Part shown: piece after piece, positions 29,290 to 39,077 of the stretch
How the letters are laid out: each line of letters begins with the position of its first letter
Position numbering within the stretch: the stretch's first letter is position 1
NCBI GenBank assembly: GCA_951799405.1
Contig: OX637350.1
Location: 4,201,852 to 4,265,851, forward strand
From: Agapetus fuscipes
Taxonomy: Eukaryota > Arthropoda > Insecta > Trichoptera > Glossosomatidae
Reading direction: 5' to 3'
Length of the DNA: 64,000 bases
The notes under the pieces: generated by a model
What the model was told of the DNA's origin: nothing
The model's database searches: none
The model's input: only the letters and a program-made list of their open reading frames with translations
Made by a program: the position numbers and the translations under genes

Positions 29290-29598
29290 GCTCAATAATC
29301 CGGTATAAAGCTCAGTTGATTTATTCCATACCGAGAGCTACGGGTTCGAATCCGGTGTCAGAAATGATATACCGTTTCAGTGTTTATTTCACAAACTCAA
29401 AATAAAATTTCAGAATGGTTTACTCAGGCTTCACAAGAAATGAGTTCCAGCGGAAGATGGAAAACCCCCACATCAACTGAAGTGGTTGGCGCAAGGCCGG
29501 CCTTATTACCTGTAAAAATAAATAGGTTCCATTCGTCACATGCGAAACCCTTCGGGGATAACGCGGCAAGAAGTCACACTATATGTGTAGCTTACTTG
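29290..29598 (+). repeat. SINE-C copy
   Basis: The head is AAAGCTCAGTTGATTTATTC with GGGTTCGAATCCGG (B box). The body is TTTACTCAGGCTTCACAAG, GAAGTGGTTGGCGCAAGG, TAAAAATAAATAGGTTCC. The 3' part is CACATGCGAAACCCTTCGG and CGCGGCAAGAAGTCACAC. The head is partly decayed but the 3' end is well kept. Confidence 0.88.
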
Positions 29599-29749
29599 TA
29601 GCTCACTTGAAACTGACTGGGCCAAATCGCGGCCAGTCTCTGGTATAGTACAGTTAAGGCGGCATCTATATCAGATGTTTCAACTGCAGTTATATCTGGA
29701 AGTGTTGCGTCACAATACACCTGCTGAAATAACTTTGGTCGAATGCAAG

Positions 29750-30595
29750 GTTGCACCACGACACGCGAAATCACGCAGCACGATAGCGTGCAATGCAAAA
29801 AAGGACCACGTAGGTATTGCAAAATCTCATAGCAAGACCACGCATAACGTGAGATAGTAAATGTCAGAAAGACCTATAGAACTTGGATACGATTCAAAGG
29901 AGCATTTATTTAAAGTAGCGAAAATAAATCCACGCAGCGCAAGACCACATATTTGCGATTCAATGCATTACAAAAGCACGCATAGTGATATCACGCATAA
30001 AACGAATTTCATTTCTCACGCGTTATACAGCAACGCACCGCGATATCACGCTTTAAAACACAACGCATAGCTAAACCACGTATAGCGGCACCACGTATTG
30101 CAAGGCCACGCATTACAACAAAGTGTGTTGGAGGATCACGCATAAAAATCACCACGCAAAGTGATACCACCACCACGCATAGCTAGATCATGCAACGTTA
30201 TATCACGAACAACGACACCACGTATAAGTGATAACGAAACAACGCATATAAAGACCATGCATTGTGATATTACGCTTAAAAAGCAATACGCAAGTAAGAC
30301 CACGCATCGCAATATCACGAACATCGACACCATGTAAAACGATACTGCGCATTGCAAAACCACGCATCGTTATATAACGAACAATGACACCACGCATAGC
30401 AAGGCAATGCATCGCGATATCACACATAAAAACATCACGCATATAGAGACCACGCACCGTAATATCACGAACATCGACACCACATATAACGATACTGCTC
30501 TTAGCAAGACCACGCATCGTAATTTGTCTTACAAAAACACCACGCACCGCGACCTCACGCACAACGCCACCACGCATCGCAGGTGATTCCGCAAT
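29750..30595. repeat. 15-bp minisatellite, about 850 bp
   Basis: Units such as CACGCATAGCAAGAC, CACGCATCGTAATAT and CACGAACATCGACAC alternate in a ~45-60 bp higher-order pattern. Because 15 is a multiple of three, long minus-strand frames (e.g. 30203-30577) encode pentapeptide arrays of the type R-G-L-A-M / R-D-I-T-V / R-G-V-D-V. Regular spacing is best from about 30050 to 30580 and fades leftwards. I treat it as a minisatellite, not a gene: no start context, splice site or neighbouring domain supports translation. Confidence 0.8.
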
Positions 30596-30879
30596 CGATC
30601 ATTATTATAACCGCGACATGTCGACTTGTCAAAATGCGTTTTTTGCCGGTCCGCGCCGCGAAATGACAAATCGCCGTATACCCGCAATACACGATTGCAC
30701 ACTTAACGCAAGAGCCGAGTAATTATATTGCCGTTAATGTCGCAAACCAGGTGGTCGCCCGCCAAACGGTTCCTTTTACTTTTCAACAAGAAAAAATGTA
30801 GAAACCTGTCTTTTCGTTGACTCTGAAAACATAGTTTTTCTTTCTTACACATCAAAAGATTGCAAAACGCAACGTAACG
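30596..30879. other. No gene or recognised repeat
   Basis: Short CG-containing sequence (e.g. CCGCGACATGTCGAC) between the minisatellite and a SINE-C fragment. Confidence 0.4.
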
Positions 30880-31023
30880 CAACTAAACGCAACTAAGCTA
30901 CACATATTGTGTAGCTTCTTACCGCGTTATTCCCAAAGGGGTCGCATGTGGCGAGTTGAACCTATTTATTTTTACAGGTAAGGGGGCCGGCCTAACGCCA
31001 ACCACTTCAGTTGAAGTGGGAGT
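30880..31023 (-). repeat. SINE-C 3' fragment
   Basis: AGCTACACATATTGTGTAGC is a perfect palindrome in this copy. It continues with CCGCGTTATTCCCAAAGGGG, CGCATGTGGCGAG and CCAACCACTTCAGTTGAAG. Truncated before the head. Confidence 0.85.
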
Positions 31024-31100
31024 TGCATTTGGAGTATTGTTCTAAAACCAATGTTACATACATAGATAAACAGATTTCTCAATGATTTGTCGGAGTTATA

Positions 31101-31356
31101 TTCCTTGACTTATAAGTTGGTATGCGGCTGACCACCCATGCTGTAAAAATGGTTCACTTTGCCAATGTCACCCCTGTTTCAGGGAAGGACGGCAAGAGTT
31201 GCAGGGTGTATGTACATATGAGATTTGGGTTTTTTTGTTGTTGTAGGTTCACATGCGGCATGTGCAACCGCGAACTTGTACGTGTCTGCTTGTGAGAATG
31301 CATACAATGTGAATCCCCAATGTAACATATCTTTGCAACTTCGATTAGATTAGATA
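31101..31356 (+). repeat. Rpt-A copy, A2, full length
   Basis: Starts TTCCTTGACTTATAAG. A2 markers are GGTGTATGTACATATGAG, TGTACGTGTCTGC and GTGAATCCCCAATG. The end is CTTCGATTAGATTAG. No LINE sequence lies upstream. Confidence 0.92.
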
Positions 31357-31626
31357 TTCAAAGTCATCAGGAGATGTGCCTCTGTGCCAAAGAGGCTCGA
31401 AGTTAACAGCCAGAAAAGGTTGTTGTCTCTCGTGATCGAAGATTATCGGTATATCTGGAGAACTATGCTGATGCATGGACTGATGGTGTACCATGGTATG
31501 TCCGACGTATTGATACAAGGGAGGACCATGGATGTGAATCCTCCATATTGTAAAAGTTTAATTCTACACAAGAACTCTTTTTAACTTGTATTATTGCAAT
31601 AATATACAATGCTAATTTCATCCGAT

Positions 31627-31866
31627 GCTATTCTTATACATTTTAGTCGTCCGTTGAGCCTACGTTTCGACAAACTAATAATGCATTTGTATGAAGACCT
31701 GTCAACCCAAGATGGCCGCAAGTGACCTGCTGATAAGTGTCCATACATATATTACCAAAATTCGGTAGGTAAGAATGACCGTGGCGATGATACTTCCAGC
31801 CCAGGCATCATTAGTATGTCAAAGCGTGGGCTCAACGGACGACCATAATGTGTAAGAATAGCACTG
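31627..31866. repeat. Inverted repeat, ~45-bp arms
   Basis: Left arm TGCTATTCTTATACATTTTA then GTCGTCCGTTGAGCC at 31628-31662. Its complement is at about 31827-31865 (GGGCTCAACGGACGAC, ATGTGTAAGAATAGCA). The left arm continues into TACGTTTCGAC, the complement of a hammerhead GAAAC box. It may be a short Penelope-like or MITE-like remnant. Confidence 0.7.
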
Positions 31867-31907
31867 TAAGTATTTTATTCTGTTATACAAGTTTGTATAG
31901 TAAATCA

Positions 31908-32340
31908 GTCAAGGCGATACCATGTTGAAAGCACCGGTTCTCATCAGATCACCGAAGTTAAGCAACATTGGGCGTGGATGCTACTTGAATGGGTGACCGC
32001 TAGGTACACCGCGTGTTGTTGGCATTTCTTGGACCGGTCCGTAGTCCAGTGGCAGCACTTCGGACTCGTGAATGGAAGGTTGTGGATTCGAATCCCGGCG
32101 GAGCACAAAAATATACCATCTATATTTCCAAATGTGCTCTTCGCTGTGTTGAAAAATTCATAAACCTTTACCAAAGCCGGACACTGAAAGGTCCAACCAA
32201 CCTTACAAAAACTGATTCTTGCTTGAGAATTGAAGCTTTCTACAGCGACGACTAAGTTCGCAGAGGGCTCTTGAGGTGTGATACACACAAAAACAGCGCT
32301 CACCAAATAAATCATTCTAATATTATAATTATTATCAGAT
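31908..32340 (+). mobile_element. SINE-B with 5S rRNA-like + tRNA-like heads
   Basis: 31908-32023 matches eukaryotic 5S rRNA throughout: GATACCATGTTGAA, GATCACCGAAGTTAAGCAAC, GGGCGTGGATGCTACTTGAA, ACACCGCGTGTTGTTGGC. The tRNA-like unit follows after 7 bp (32031-32105): GTAGTCCAGTGG (A box), GGATTCGAATCCC (B box), CGGCGGAGCA. The ~230 bp body follows and ends GAGGTGTGATACACAC, AACAGCGCTC and an ATTATAATTATTAT tail. Internal promoter elements of 5S (A box, intermediate element, C box) and tRNA types would both be transcribed by RNA polymerase III. It is not a functional 5S gene: several substitutions and no T-run terminator. Confidence 0.9.
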
Positions 32341-33335
32341 GGTAGTGCCTGCAAATTGCACACTTGGCGTACATGCCCGCTCCTCTCTCTGGTCCGCCAT
32401 TATTGCCTGAGCAATGCACTTTCGGTTTTATTTAATTGTCACAAGACGGAACGAGAATAGCCGCTCTGCACTGGCAGGGAATGCGATGACGGACAGGGAC
32501 GATGCACGCCGGAAAATCCCGAACCATTTGAAAATTTCAGCATCATAAATCGGGTAGAACTTAGAGTAGGAATCATGAAAACCTGTAGGAGATCGCCTAC
32601 AAGGAAGATCGCTAAAGAGATCAAGAGATAGTTGACGCTCTACTGCCCAAAAAGACAACTTTTGTTCAATAACAGATTTGTAAAAAAAAACAAAGATTCT
32701 GGCAGAAAAAGTGGCGACACAAAGAAAGACACATAAAAGATTTTACTTAATGAAAATCAGAGAATTATGAATTACAATTTCATGTATTTAACTGAAATCT
32801 TAAAAAAGCAAATTGTTACATATCTTTGGAACTTATATTAGTTAAGAAAAGATTAAACTACAACGCTGATCATCGAAATATGGCTTCAGGTTTTGGTTGC
32901 AATAAAATCTATTTGTAATCAATTTTATGTCAAAGCGATGTTGTAGAACTAAGGAAATTTGAAAGGAAAAAACTAGACCTACAAAACAATGTATAGTTCG
33001 ATTAGATAGGTGAAATGATGAAAGAATGAGAGTAAATGTAAACAAAAAGGAAAAACGTGATGGATATCAATGAATTTCATCAAAGGTATATTTTATTTTT
33101 TGTCTTTCTGTTTTTTGCTGAGTAAATGACTAAATGGTGTATATATTATTTTTTGTTTTTTATGATTTTTATCTATTAAGTGATTAATTTTAAGTTAAGA
33201 TAAGTTGGAATCCTCCCCAAAACACAAGCTATGCTTACTTTGGGGAGTATTTATTGTAATTAGATTTTTAAAATTTATTTTTATTGTAATACTTTGTACA
33301 TATTGATAAAAAACAATAAAGACCTTATGAATTAT
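32341..33335. other. No supported gene; Rpt-A tail trace
   Basis: A 76-codon minus frame (32428-32658) contains P-A-S-A-E-R-L-F-S-F, faintly like the hAT transposase C-terminal motif, but with nothing else to support it. A tail-only Rpt-A trace (TTACATATCTTTGGAACTTA) is at 32816-32842. The rest is AT-rich. Confidence 0.4.
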
Positions 33336-33337
33336 GA

Positions 33338-33432
33338 ATTATATGAAAGGATAGGAAGAAATGGAAGCTACTTTGCATAGGTTCTGGCTGCCTCTAGCGG
33401 AATGGCGATAGAGTTACAGTAACAGCTATGCT
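33338..33432 (+). pseudogene. RTE-like LINE 3' terminus, TTACAG tail
   Basis: GAAAGGATAGGAAGAAATGG, then GTTCTGGCTGCCTCTAGCGG, GCGATAGAG and TTACAGTAACAG. Same 3' end as 22.5 and 44.9 kb; under 100 bp retained. Confidence 0.75.
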
Positions 33433-33706
33433 ATGACCTTTTTATTATGTTGAGAAAAAAATGAGAATTACAAATATCATGAATATTTTGAAGCAATTTG
33501 AGACCCTAGCTACAAATGAGCCAAGTACGCGGAAGTCATACCAAAGCAGACGATGACACCGACAGAGGTTAGTTAGAAACAATAACTGTTGCAAAACCAA
33601 CCACACAAATAAATAATCATGACTTTAAGATATGATTTCCTTCTAATGGCTCTGAATAATAAAGTACAATCTACTGCTTCTTATTTTTCTTGCTGGAGAT
33701 CTTTCT
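33433..33706. other. No gene or recognised repeat
   Basis: AT-rich spacer. Confidence 0.4.
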
Positions 33707-33961
33707 AATCTAATCTAATCTAAGTTGCAAGGATATGTTACATTGGAGATTCACATTACATGCATTTTCACAACCAGACACGTACAAGTTCGCGCTTGCA
33801 CATGCCGCATGTGAACCTAGAACATAAACACCAAATCTCAAATGGACATACACCCTGCAACTCTTACCGTCCTTCCCTGAGACAGGGGTGACATTGGTAA
33901 AGTGAACCATTTTTACAACATGGGTGGTCCAGCCGCATACCAACCTATAAGTCAAGGAACA
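33707..33961 (-). repeat. Rpt-A copy, A2, full length
   Basis: TCTAATCTAATCTAATCTAA at the left, CATTGGAGATTCACATTACA, TCAAATGGACATACACCC, to CAACCTATAAGTCAAGGAAC at the right, the complement of the recurring 5' boundary. Confidence 0.92.
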
Positions 33962-34866
33962 TCATCTTTGATTGACCAAAAAGCTTCATATCTTCTTAAG
34001 GAATCCTGTGCGGGAGACTACCTAGATTTAAAACTCTAGAGGTCCATGACACTTGTAGTAGTGCGGCAGAGGTGTTGGTGATGTCCTGATCAAGTCGCAG
34101 GACTGTTAGCTGCGTAGTGTTGTGGTGTGTGTTGCGTTGTGTTGTCTTCGTTTTGACACAGAAAGGAAATGACGATTGATATTGGTTTTGAATAGGGCAA
34201 GGTTGAATTGGGGTGGAAACACAGATACCAGTAACTCGTTCCATGAGAGATGAGGTTACCCAGCTATCTTTCCAAATTTGAGGAGATCTCCTCCTGGGCT
34301 TTGAACTTTTGGCATCTGATGTAAGCGAGTCTTTCATGACCCATTCTGAAAAAACGACCTCTCCAAAATCACGTCCTGGATCTGATCCATCTCACTATAT
34401 CCTGTATTTTTTAGGATGTTCGTATGTGCTTCTTGCGGATGCAATCTTTCAATTTTCTGCCTTTGATCATTCTAAGAACTTGCGAGAAATTTTCGGTCAA
34501 GTGAATTAGTCTTTTTTTTTCAAGTTACATTAATTAGACTATATTACATTACTAAGGAAAATATGTATCCAATAATTGTAAACAATCGACTTTATGTTTA
34601 TCACATTTAAAAGGAATGTTGCTATGCGATAAACATTAAATATTGATATATTTGAATATTTACATTATAATGCAGTATGTCATCAGGGGAATTTTTAATA
34701 TAATTTTAATTATCATTACAAGAGGTCATTACTCTCATATAAATTGACTTGAAATTAATTTTGACCTTTCACATTTTCAATTAATTTTTGTATTATAAAT
34801 ATTGTAAACACACGGTTTTATCTGGATTGGACTATTTACCTTTTTATTTCTTCGTAATAGCTTCAT
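33962..34866. other. No supported gene
   Basis: Overlapping frames at 33996-34337 (-, 113 codons) and 34309-34509 (+) have no recognised domain. The AT-rich part from 34510 on is featureless. Confidence 0.4.
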
Positions 34867-34867
34867 A

Positions 34868-35280
34868 TGATAATAATAATATTAGGATGTTTTTTGTGTG
34901 TATCACACTTCAAGAGCCCTCTGCGAGCTTGGTCGTCGCTGTAGAAAGCGCCAATTCTCAAGCAAGACCCAGTTGTTGTAAGGTTGGATGGACCTTTCAG
35001 TGACCGGTCTTTGGTAAAGATTTATGAATTTTTCAACTCAGCGAAAAGCACATTCGAAATATGAATGGTATATTTTTGTGTGCTCCGCCGGGATCCGAAT
35101 CCACAACCTTCCATTTACGAGTCCGAAGTGTTGCCACTACGGACTACGGACCGGTCCAAGATGCCAACGACACGCGGTGTACCAGAGCGGTCACCCATCC
35201 AAGTACTGTCCGCGCCCAATGTTGCTTAACTTCGGTGATCTATGGGAACCGGTGCTTTCAACATGGCTAACGTCGTTGAC
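34868..35280 (-). mobile_element. SINE-B with 5S + tRNA heads, copy 2
   Basis: Inverse of the 31.9 kb copy. The 5S-like part (35162-35280) on the minus strand has CCATGTTGAAAGCACCGG, GATCACCGAAGTTAAGCAAC, ACTTGGATGGGTGACCGC and ACACCGCGTGTCGTTGGC. The tRNA-like part (35079-35156) has a duplicated GTAGTCC and a B box GGATTCGGATCCC. The body and ATTATTATTATCAT end are intact. The two composite copies share the AAAGCACCGGTTC variant and the junction TTGGACCGGTCCGTAGTC, so they descend from one composite source. Confidence 0.9.
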
Positions 35281-35888
35281 GAATGATATCAAGATTGTTA
35301 TCATTCATGCGGGAAAATAAACTTAATGAAAGATTTTCCGATGGCTAGAAAAATAGCTATTTATTAAATAACTGTCGCTGGGATGGATAGGTTGGTGAAT
35401 TGCATTCCTCTTCAGTATAATAAATTATATTCTAATAGCATATTCTCTTAACTGAAGGGCAAAGCTAGGAGTCGAACCAGCGCTGTTTTTAATTCAAAGC
35501 TAACGTCTTGACAGCTATTGACTGATACCACAACGATAAAAAAAATCCAACAAGGAATCAAAGGGAGAAAAATCACGTTTCTTCTTTAGAATACAAACTA
35601 AAATTCTTATTGTTTTCATAACTTGTGAAGAACAACTTTTTGATTTTTTTAAAATTATTATTAATTTCAAATTAATCTTCACAATGTCAATCCACGAACC
35701 CTTGACCTTTTACAAAGTAAGACATTATGTCAGTAGTCGACTTTTTCAACGCCATCAAAAAACCAGTTGTTTGCTAAAAATGGCTTCGCATATTTTGACA
35801 CATTCAAATGTGCAATCTTAACTGTTTCTTGATGCCCGATGTACAGGTTTCGCTTGTAATTATCGCGGCTGGTGAGTATGATCCATGA
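35281..35888. other. No gene; possible tRNA-like trace
   Basis: The minus strand at 35455-35545 has CTGGTTCGACTCC, a good B box, ~60 bp after TGTGGTATCAGTC. Possibly a decayed SINE head. Otherwise nothing. Confidence 0.4.
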
Positions 35889-36184
35889 TAGAACAGCACA
35901 GTGACAAAACGACACATGACAGAACGACACTTTTTTTTTATGCACAACAGGTTTCCCTAGTGCACCTTCTCAGCCATCAACACGCTGGGATGAAATCTCT
36001 TCTCCTTCACATGACAGAACACATGACAAAACATCACGTGAAAGTACATCAAAATGACAAAACATCACATGACAACTGTGTTATTTGTGATGTTTTGTCA
36101 TGTGATGATTTTTCGAGTGCGGTTTAGGGAATGCTCTGTTTAAGGTATGTGATTTTTTTTGTTCATGTATTGTTTTGTCATGCG

Positions 36185-36440
36185 ATTATTTCTCAAATTA
36201 TAGGTTGATATAATGCTGACCACCCATTCTGTAAAAAAAAGTTCACTTTGCCAATGTCACTGATTCAGGGAAAAGGCGGCAAGACTCGCAGGGCTTATGT
36301 CCATTTGAGATTGGGTTTTTATGTTGTAAGTCCACATGCGGCATGTGTGGGCGCAAACTTATAGGTATCTGCTGTTGGAATTGAATTTAATATGAATCTT
36401 AAATGTAATATACCTTTGAAACTTAGATTTGAGATTATAG
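36185..36440 (+). repeat. Rpt-A copy inside FB1
   Basis: ATTATAGGTTGATATAATGC through GCTGACCACCCATTC to CTTTGAAACTTAGATTTGAG. The 5' boundary is diverged (CAAATTATAGG). Confidence 0.85.
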
Positions 36441-36459
36441 ATCTGTCATGTGTTGTTCT

Positions 36460-36799
36460 AGCAAGGCCATAAACTTTAAAGGGTACCTCCATGTCTGTCT
36501 CGCTGAACTATGTCCTGCTGACGTCGCTACAAGGCGACCACTGCGCTCTGCCTCTACTGCTGTCAACAGAATCAAAGAATCAATAAGAGCAAACACATCC
36601 AACTTTGCGGACAGGAGCTTTGGGGTAGCCGGGCCAGTTGCCCGGAATAAGCTGCCTGTCGACCTTCGCTCTGACCAGCCCACCATCGCCGTCAGAAGAG
36701 GACTTAAGAAAATGCTGTTTTCGAAGAGCCACGGCGCCCTTGAGATGGTATATGATCATTAAACGGCGCCACCGGAAATAAAACATCCATCATCATCAT
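36460..36799 (+). mobile_element. CR1/Jockey-like LINE insertion, 13-bp TSD
   Basis: CATGTGTTGTTCT flanks it at 36447-36459 and 36800-36812. An open frame encodes the C-terminus: L-R-S-A-S-T-A-V-N-R-I-K, NFADRSFGVAGPVARNKLPV, then D-L-R-S-D-Q-P-T, V-R-R-G-L-K-K-M-L-F-S-K and a stop near 36760. The short 3' UTR (GGCGCCACCGGAAATAAAAC) ends in a CAT repeat. The RSF-VAGP-WN-LP-LR pattern is typical of CR1/Jockey-group ORF2 C-termini. The insertion interrupts FB1. Confidence 0.92.
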
Positions 36800-36890
36800 C
36801 ATGTGTTGTTCTGTCATGTGTCGTTATTTCAAGTGTCGTTTCGTCATGTGTTGTTAAAGTCATTTGTCGTTTTGTCACTGTGCCGTTCTA

Positions 36891-37149
36891 AGCTATCCCT
36901 GGGAGTAGCATTGGCGTGTTACAAATCGCCGGCGCAACGGGTTATGGCACTTACAAAGCAATGCAAGATGCGGTAGAATGTGCGACTCGAAAATATGAAA
37001 CCTACGCCGGATGACCGGGCGGTTTGTTGCTGACCGCGAGACAAGCCATCCTTACGTCAATACTATTAAGAATGTGTAGTTGTGGGTTGTGTTTGACTGC
37101 TTAAGTGAATAATAAAGTCTGTTAAGTATCTCTAGAAATAAATATATAT
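36891..37149. other. No gene or recognised repeat
   Basis: Includes a GC-richer stretch at 36910-37040. No motif recognised. Confidence 0.4.
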
Positions 37150-37636
37150 TAGGTACTTATAACGATAATATTTTGTTTGAGTGTTAGGTAGAATGTTCTA
37201 ATAAAATTTAGCAAGTAGCAACTCTCCGTGTTTCGAAAATACTCAATTTTCTTACTATTAAATTGTTCCTTGACTTATAGGTTGGTACGCGGCTGACCAC
37301 CCATGCTGTAGAAAATGGTTCACTTTGCCAATGTCACCCCTGTTTCAGGGAAGGACGGTAAGAGTTGCAGGGTGTATGTCCATTGAGATTTGCTTTATTA
37401 TATTGTAGGTTCACATGCGGCATGTGCAAGAGCGGACTTGTACGAGTCTGCTTGTGAGAATGCTTATAATGTGAATACCCAATGTTACATATCTTTGCAA
37501 CTTAGATTAGATTAGGTACTTATAAGGATAATAATTTGTTTGAGGTTGCTTCAGTGTTAGGTAGAATGTTCTGGTAAAATCTAGCAAGTAGCAACTCTCC
37601 ATAATTCGAGAATAATCTTTATTCTTACTATAAAAA
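37150..37636 (+). repeat. ~115-bp direct repeat flanking an Rpt-A
   Basis: TTAGGTACTTATAACGATAA, TTTGTTTGAGTGTTAGGTAG, TAGCAAGTAGCAACTCTCC at 37149-37262 recur as TTAGGTACTTATAAGGATAA etc. at 37510-37636 with a 13-bp insertion (GTTGCTTC region). The A2 element at 37266-37516 sits between them. Confidence 0.85.
37266..37516 (+). repeat. Rpt-A copy, A2, full length
   Basis: TTCCTTGACTTATAGG start. A2 markers are GGTGTATGTCCATTGAG, AATGTTACATATCTTTGC. Tail CTTAGATTAGATTAG. Confidence 0.92.
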
Positions 37637-37985
37637 AAACCAAAACTCTCTGTAGCCTCAAAAATCAACCGACCGTTGTATTGTGCAAAACTAAAAAAAA
37701 TGGTTGAAACAAAAACTTTTCTTTGAATGATTACATTTTCATTGGAGTGTGCTGTAAGTGTTGCTAGTTTTCTTGGCAATCAGAAGAGGGCGTATCGGAC
37801 TCCTCCGGGAAGGGAACCTGCGTGCATTAGAGCTCTTCCAGGACCAGCTCCACCTCAAGAGACTACACAGGTGGACTAGGGAAACGACCATTAGATATAA
37901 GATTTATTTCAACAAAATTCACTTCTCTCAATGCAATACAATAGAGCTCCATTTGCCCCCCGAAACGATCGCATGTAACATGTCA
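37637..37985. other. No supported gene
   Basis: A frame at 37758-38120 (+) includes R-R-G-R-I-G-L-L-R-E-G-N-L-R-A-L-E-L-F-Q-D-Q-L-H-L before running into SINE-C. No family recognised; it may be an old LINE piece. Confidence 0.4.
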
Positions 37986-37994
37986 AACTTAATA

Positions 37995-38402
37995 AATTTC
38001 ACAGGTAAGGAGGTCAGTTCTACGCCAACCATTTCACTTGAAGTTGTGTTTTCCGAGCGGGATGATTTGCATTTCTTGTTGAGACGAATAAACCTTCCCG
38101 GTATTTTATTTAGAGCTTGAAATAAACACCTTCCACTTTTATCAAAAATCGGTGATCATAATGACTATCTTGACGTTAGATGCTTCAGCTCGAAACAGGG
38201 ACTTCGTGATTTTGTTGAAATATTGACGCAGGTTTTTACACCTCAATGTAAAATAAAGTATAATATATAATATGAAAGTAAACACCGAAACGGGATCTGA
38301 TTTAAGATTTTTTTACATGCCTGTGGGGTTGAGAAATAAGATCAATTTTCGCTTCTGTTTAGGGAATGCAAGCATTCTACCAAATGAGCTATCGACCGGA
38401 CA
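37995..38402 (-). repeat. SINE-C copy split by Rpt-M
   Basis: The minus strand reads GGTCGATAGCTCATTTGGTA (A box, plus ~38380-38400), then ATCCCGTTTCGGTGTTTAC. After a 147-bp insert it continues GGTGTTTATTTCAAGC, ACCGGGAAGGTTTATTCG and AAGTGAAATGGTTGGCGTAG. The B box is destroyed. Confidence 0.8.
38129..38275. repeat. Rpt-M insertion in SINE-C
   Basis: Bounded by AACACC on the left (38123-38128) and AAACACC on the right. Its first ~90 bp (CCACTTTTATCAAAAATCGG, GAAACAGGGACTTCGTG) resemble 52783-52870 (CCACTTCTATCGAAAAACGA, AAAACAGGTGCTTGATCC), so it is a dispersed repeat. Identity unknown. Confidence 0.6.
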
Positions 38403-38624
38403 ATGTTGTTTAATTTTTTTAAGCGATTTAAGCTGACAAAATTAGCAGATCTTTCATAGAAGTGGCAAAAAAAGAAATACATCTTATTTAATAAAGAGAA
38501 CGTGCAAAAACATTACATGAGTTATAACGAAATATTTCAAAAATATAAAATGCGTCATCTGTGAACATAAATTATACAGATAATGACTTTGGATAACTGA
38601 AAGCACTTGAATGCGGTGACAAGT

Positions 38625-39077
38625 TAGAACGGCCCAGTGACAAAACGACACATGACAGAACGACACATGACAGAACGACACATCACAATGAGAGTACAGC
38701 ACATGATAAAACCTCACTATATCATAACAACACAGAAAATAAATCACTATAACAAAACAACATAAGGACAGAACATCACATGAAAATCATTACATACCTA
38801 AAAGAGAACATACCATAAATGGCTAATGAAAAAATATCACATGCCAGAATGACTTTCTTGTGATGTTTTGTCATGTGATGTGGGTAATACCATTGTGATG
38901 TTTTGTCATGTGACGTGGGTAATACCATTGTGATGTTTTGTCATGTGATGTAGGTACTGCCATTGTGATGTTCTGTGTTGTCCTGTCAAGTGTCGTTCTG
39001 TCACTGTGTCGTGCTGTCATGTGTCGTTCTGTCATGTATCGTTCTGTCACGTGTCGTTTTGTCACTGAGTCGTTCTA
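38625..39077. mobile_element. Foldback element FB2, intact 453 bp
   Basis: Begins TAGAACGGCCCAGTGACAAA, ACGACACATGACAGAACGAC and ends GTCACGTGTCGTTTTGTCAC, TGAGTCGTTCTA. It is the smallest and least disturbed of the three, so the best model. Inside lie three 35-bp tandem units (38861-38965) built on TTGTGATGTTTTGTCATGTG then ATGTGGGTAATACCA. Apparent open frames (38871-39065) are products of the repeat. Confidence 0.88.

Larger units (their letters stand above)
35889..36890. mobile_element. Foldback element FB1, TAGAAC...GTTCTA
   Basis: The left end TAGAACAGCACAGTGACAAA then ACGACACATGACAG mirrors the right end TTTGTCACTGTGCCGTTCTA. Subterminal short tandem units (ACGACACATGACAGA and complements) fill both arms. 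A further inner pair is AACATCACATGACAA against TTTTGTCATGTGATG at ~36055-36110. It is enlarged by a nested Rpt-A (36185-36440) and a LINE (36460-36799). No transposase coding. FB2 and FB3 share the termini. Confidence 0.82.

Noticed and set aside
30203..30577. 124-codon repetitive protein on the minus strand
   Set aside because: It is produced by the 15-bp minisatellite; no start context, domains or splice sites.
31908..32023. Functional 5S rRNA gene
   Set aside because: Several substitutions from the conserved 5S sequence, no T-run terminator, and direct fusion to a tRNA-like unit and SINE body.
32428..32658. hAT transposase C-terminus (P-A-S-A-E-R-L-F-S-F)
   Set aside because: Only about ten residues resemble the motif; nothing upstream or downstream supports it.
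38871..39065. ORF with repeated M-T-K-R-H / M-T-E-R-H
   Set aside because: Encoded by the FB2 subterminal tandem repeats.
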